From the NCBI GenBank assembly GCA_937883885.1, contig CAKZXL010000278.1:1-7519 (forward strand): a DNA stretch of 7,519 nucleotides, written 5' to 3'. This document shows, piece after piece, positions 5,680 to 7,519 of this stretch (the first letter of the stretch is position 1; each line of letters begins with the position of its first letter). The translations under genes and the position numbers were made by a program. The notes below the pieces were generated by a model. That model was not told where the DNA came from. It saw only the letters and a list, made by a program, of their open reading frames with translations, and did no database searches. The stretch comes from an uncultured Aquincola sp. Lineage in GTDB: Bacteria > Pseudomonadota > Gammaproteobacteria > Burkholderiales > Burkholderiaceae.

Positions 5680-5749
5680 CCCACCCCCGTAGCGGCTTCG
5701 CCGCTCCCCCTCAAGGGGGCCACACCAGCGGCCCGGCGGAGCCGGTTCC
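5680..5749 (+). repeat. Dispersed structured repeat, copy A (between paaB and paaC)
   Basis: A 70-bp element starting right after the paaB stop, matching 58 of 70 bases of the copy at 7074-7143 without gaps. It holds three small hairpins: GCGGC-TTC-GCCGC (5692-5704), CCCCC-TCAA-GGGGG (5706-5719) and CCGGC-GGA-GCCGG (5733-5745). There is no T-tract, so it is not a classical terminator. I recall similar intergenic elements scattered in Burkholderiales genomes. They could act as RNA-processing or stability elements, or be non-autonomous mobile repeats. No protein is encoded. Confidence 0.8.
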
Positions 5750-5771
5750 GCGATGTGTGCTTGAAACGGGT

Positions 5772-5781
5772 TGTCTAGACA
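5772..5781. other. Perfect 10-bp palindrome upstream of paaC
   Basis: TGTCTAGACA lies between repeat copy A and the paaC ribosome site, in the short stretch of the gap (5750-5801) that the repeat does not cover. It could be a small binding site or chance. No -10/-35 pair around it convinced me of an internal promoter. Confidence 0.3.
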
Positions 5782-5801
5782 GGTTTGGCTGAGGTTCTTT
5801 G

Positions 5802-6575
5802 ATGCAAAGCTCGATTCACTTGGAGCGGTCCCCCGCGGTGCAGTACGTGCTGCGCCTGGGCGATACCTGCCTGATCCTGGGCCAGCGGCTGGGCGAGTGG
5901 TGTGGCCATGCGCCGGTGCTGGAAGAAGACATCGCGCTGGCCAACATGGCACTGGACCTGATCGGCCAGTCGCGCGCGCTGCTCACCCATGCCGGCCAGC
6001 TGAGCGGGCAGGGCTTCGATGAAGACCGCCTGGCCTTTCTGCGCGACGAGCGCGATTACTTCAACCTCACGCTGGCCGAGCTGCCGCGCGGCGACTTCGC
6101 CTTCACCGTGGTGCGCAACCTGATGCTGAGCACCTGGCTCAAGCTGATGTGGCAGCGCCTGGCCGAGTCCAGCGATGCCGAGCTGGCCGCCATCGCCGGC
6201 AAGGCGCTGAAGGAAGCGCGCTACCACCAGCAGCACGCGGCCGACTGGGTGGTGCGGCTGGGCGACGGCACCGAAGAATCGCGCCGCCGCACCGAAGCCG
6301 CGCTGGCCCAGGCCTGGCTGTACCTGCCCGAGATGTTCGAGACCGACGCCGTGGACGATGACGCCTACGCCAGCGGCCTGGGCCCCCAGCCCAGCTTGCT
6401 GCAGGCCGACTGGCTGGCCGAGGTCAAGCCCGTGCTGGAAGAAGCCGGCCTGGCCCTGCCCAAGGACAGCGCCTTCCGCTCCACCGGCAAGCGCGGCGTG
6501 CACACCGAGCACATGGGCTACATGCTGGCCGAGATGCAGCACCTGCAGCGCAGCTACCCCGGGGGCGTGTGGTGA
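5802..6575 (+). CDS. paaC: PaaC, phenylacetyl-CoA epoxidase structural subunit
   Basis: A 257-residue, mostly helical ferritin-like protein (E. coli PaaC 248) that pairs with PaaA and is needed for activity, though its own metal site is degenerate in the family. Recognisable stretches are YVLRLGDTCLILGQRLGEWCG (15-35), LEEDIALANMALDLIGQSR (40-58), DERDYFNLTLAELPRGDFAF (near 82-101), KEARYHQQHAADWVVRLGDGT, and GKRGVHTEHMGYMLAEMQ near the C-terminus. ATG 5802 is preceded by GAGG (5791-5794) seven bases upstream; the TTG just before it (5799) is not needed. Its TGA (6573-6575) overlaps the paaD GTG by 4 bp. It is separated from paaB by 122 bp containing repeat copy A, whereas the PaaABC genes are usually more compact. 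Confidence 0.95.
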   Translation: MQSSIHLERSPAVQYVLRLGDTCLILGQRLGEWCGHAPVLEEDIALANMALDLIGQSRALLTHAGQLSGQGFDEDRLAFLRDERDYFNLTLAELPRGDFAFTVVRNLMLSTWLKLMWQRLAESSDAELAAIAGKALKEARYHQQHAADWVVRLGDGTEESRRRTEAALAQAWLYLPEMFETDAVDDDAYASGLGPQPSLLQADWLAEVKPVLEEAGLALPKDSAFRSTGKRGVHTEHMGYMLAEMQHLQRSYPGGVW

Positions 6576-7069
6576 GCCCACGCGCCGAGGCCGCCTGGCG
6601 CGTGCTGAGCAGCGTGCCCGACCCCGAGGTGCCCGCCATCTCGGTGCGCGACCTCGGCATCGTGCGCGACGTGCTGGAACACGACGACGGCCTGGAGGTG
6701 GTGCTCACGCCCACCTACTCCGGCTGCCCGGCCACCGAGGTGATCGAGCGCAGCGTGCTGGACGCCATCGGCGCCGCCGGCCTGGGCCCGGCCCGTGTGA
6801 GCATGCGCCGCGCGCCCGCCTGGACCACCGACTGGATCAGCGAAGAAGGCCGGCGCAAGCTGCGTGAATACGGCATCGCACCGCCGGGCCCGGTGGCCGT
6901 GCCCGAAGGCGGCGCGCCCATTCGCATCGTGCGGCGCGAGCGCATCGCCTGCCCGCGCTGCGCCAGCCTGCACACCGAACAGCTCTCGGCCTTCGGCTCC
7001 ACCGCCTGCAAGGCGCTGTACCGCTGCCTGGCCTGCCAAGAGCCCTTCGAGCTGTTCAAACCGATCTAG
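6572..7069 (+). CDS. paaD: PaaD, MIP18/DUF59-family iron-centre assembly factor of the epoxidase
   Basis: A 165-residue protein, the same length as E. coli PaaD. Residues ~5-90 form the MIP18 (DUF59) domain: VPDPEVPAISVRDLGIVRDV (15-34) and TPTYSGCPATE (46-56) with the conserved C52, then PAWTTDW (82-88). The C-terminal part carries CPRC (127-130), STACKALYRCLACQEPF (143-159) with C146, C152 and C155, and ends FKPI. Four of these cysteines could bind zinc or an iron-sulfur cluster. PaaD is needed for phenylacetate use but is not part of the purified enzyme, and is thought to help maturation of its iron or Fe-S centres. The start is taken as GTG 6572 inside the paaC stop (GTGA). A second GTG at 6569 would add one residue. 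Confidence 0.94.
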   Translation: MSPRAEAAWRVLSSVPDPEVPAISVRDLGIVRDVLEHDDGLEVVLTPTYSGCPATEVIERSVLDAIGAAGLGPARVSMRRAPAWTTDWISEEGRRKLREYGIAPPGPVAVPEGGAPIRIVRRERIACPRCASLHTEQLSAFGSTACKALYRCLACQEPFELFKPI

Positions 7070-7073
7070 AAGG

Positions 7074-7143
7074 CCCACCCCCGGAGCGCCTTCGGCGCAC
7101 CCCCTCAAGGGGGCGCCGCTGGTGGACCGGCGGAGCCGGATCC
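7074..7143 (+). repeat. Dispersed structured repeat, copy B (between paaD and paaE)
   Basis: The second copy of the 70-bp element, beginning four bases after the paaD stop. Hairpins are GCGCC-TTC-GGCGC (7086-7098), CCCCC-TCAA-GGGGG (7100-7113) and CCGGC-GGA-GCCGG (7127-7139). In the first stem, pair C7089-G7095 replaces G5695-C5701 of copy A, so both bases changed and pairing was kept. The segment between the second and third hairpins is the least conserved. It has the same orientation as copy A relative to the operon. Confidence 0.8.
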
Positions 7144-7193
7144 ACGGCGGCTGCTGGGTCCGGCAGCGCCCTACGAGAGATGGAGATCGTTTC

Positions 7194-7519
7194 ATGAGCT
7201 TTGCATTTCATCCCTTGCGCGTGCGCAGCATCACGCCCGACACGCCGGAAGCGGTGATCGTGTCCTTCGACGTGCCGACCGAGTTGCGCGAGGTGTTCGG
7301 CTTCACCCAGGGCCAGTACCTGACGCTGCGCACGCAGATCGAAGGGCAGGACCTGCGGCGGTCCTATTCCATCTGCGCCGGGGTGGACGATGGCGAGCTG
7401 CGCGTGGGCGTGCGCAAGGTGCGCGGCGGTGTGTTCTCCAACTGGATCAACGAGCATCTTCGCCCCGGCGACACGGTGCAGGTGATGGCGCCGCAGGGCC
7501 GCTTCTTCGTGCCGCTGCA
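7194..7519 (+). CDS. paaE: PaaE, phenylacetyl-CoA epoxidase reductase subunit (3' end outside window)
   Basis: The first 108 residues of the flavin/iron-sulfur reductase that passes electrons from NADPH to the PaaA di-iron centre. The visible part is the FAD-binding beta barrel of the ferredoxin-NADP reductase fold: FTQGQYLTLR (37-46), LRRSYSIC (54-61) containing the RxYS flavin motif (R56, Y58, S59), and VRKVRGGVFSNW (73-84) matching the K...GGxxS flavin-phosphate motif. PGDTVQVMAPQGRFFV follows. The NADPH domain and C-terminal plant-type 2Fe-2S domain expected of PaaE lie beyond the window. ATG 7194 has GGAGA (7182-7186) seven bases upstream. It is separated from paaD by 124 bp including repeat copy B. 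Position directly after paaD supports PaaE over another FNR-type reductase. Confidence 0.93.
   Translation, partial: MSFAFHPLRVRSITPDTPEAVIVSFDVPTELREVFGFTQGQYLTLRTQIEGQDLRRSYSICAGVDDGELRVGVRKVRGGVFSNWINEHLRPGDTVQVMAPQGRFFVPL

Noticed and set aside
5706..5719. CCCCC-TCAA-GGGGG hairpin as a rho-independent terminator (also 7100-7113)
   Set aside because: No T-tract follows either copy, and both lie inside an operon whose downstream genes are needed for the same enzyme.
5775..6581. Open frame of 268 codons on the minus strand opposite paaC
   Set aside because: It is a shadow of paaC with no recognisable domain and no ribosome site.
5680..7143. The two 70-bp repeats as a CRISPR or mobile-element boundary pair
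   Set aside because: There are only two copies, 1.3 kb apart in direct orientation, flanking the essential operon genes paaC and paaD, with no target duplication, spacers or transposase.

Overview
The window is GC-rich DNA with tightly packed genes, short gaps and 4-bp stop/start overlaps. Protein content and gene style point to a betaproteobacterium of the order Burkholderiales, probably of the Rubrivivax/Leptothrix/Ideonella type; this is inferred from protein flavour, not from a marker gene. No rRNA, tRNA, CRISPR array, transposase or intact mobile element is visible.

Region 1 (1-660) is the 3' end of a PQQ-dependent quinohaemoprotein alcohol dehydrogenase with a fused C-terminal cytochrome c domain. 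Region 2 (about 661-1720) looks accessory. It holds a MazE/MazF-type toxin-antitoxin pair with its own promoter and palindromic operator. Head-on to it lies a broken gene, whose C-terminal part resembles Fic-family proteins, preceded by two TGCGACA-N7-TGTCGCA inverted repeats 31 bp apart. Region 3 (1719-3347, minus strand) is a probable two-gene unit: a class I DAHP synthase (entry to the shikimate pathway), then a small flavodoxin-fold NAD(P)H/FMN reductase-like protein that appears to start with TTG.

Region 4 (3348-7519, plus strand) is a phenylacetate catabolic operon in the order paaG-paaA-paaB-paaC-paaD-paaE, with paaE cut by the window end. PaaABCE form the multicomponent monooxygenase that epoxidises phenylacetyl-CoA. 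PaaD is thought to help mature its iron centres, and PaaG isomerises the epoxide to the oxepin ready for ring opening. A good sigma70-type promoter (TTGATT-N17-TATCAT) sits upstream of paaG, followed at once by a perfect 16-bp palindrome of the kind bound by TetR-family repressors such as PaaR. paaA/paaB and paaC/paaD overlap by 4 bp.

The two real gaps inside the operon (paaB-paaC and paaD-paaE) each begin with a copy of the same 70-bp dispersed repeat. Each copy has three small hairpins, and one stem carries a compensatory base-pair change between the copies.

I found no wholly new system. The points most worth a second look are the intra-operonic structured repeats, the orphaned tandem operator in front of the degraded Fic-like gene, and the near-leaderless, palindrome-covered start of the antitoxin gene.
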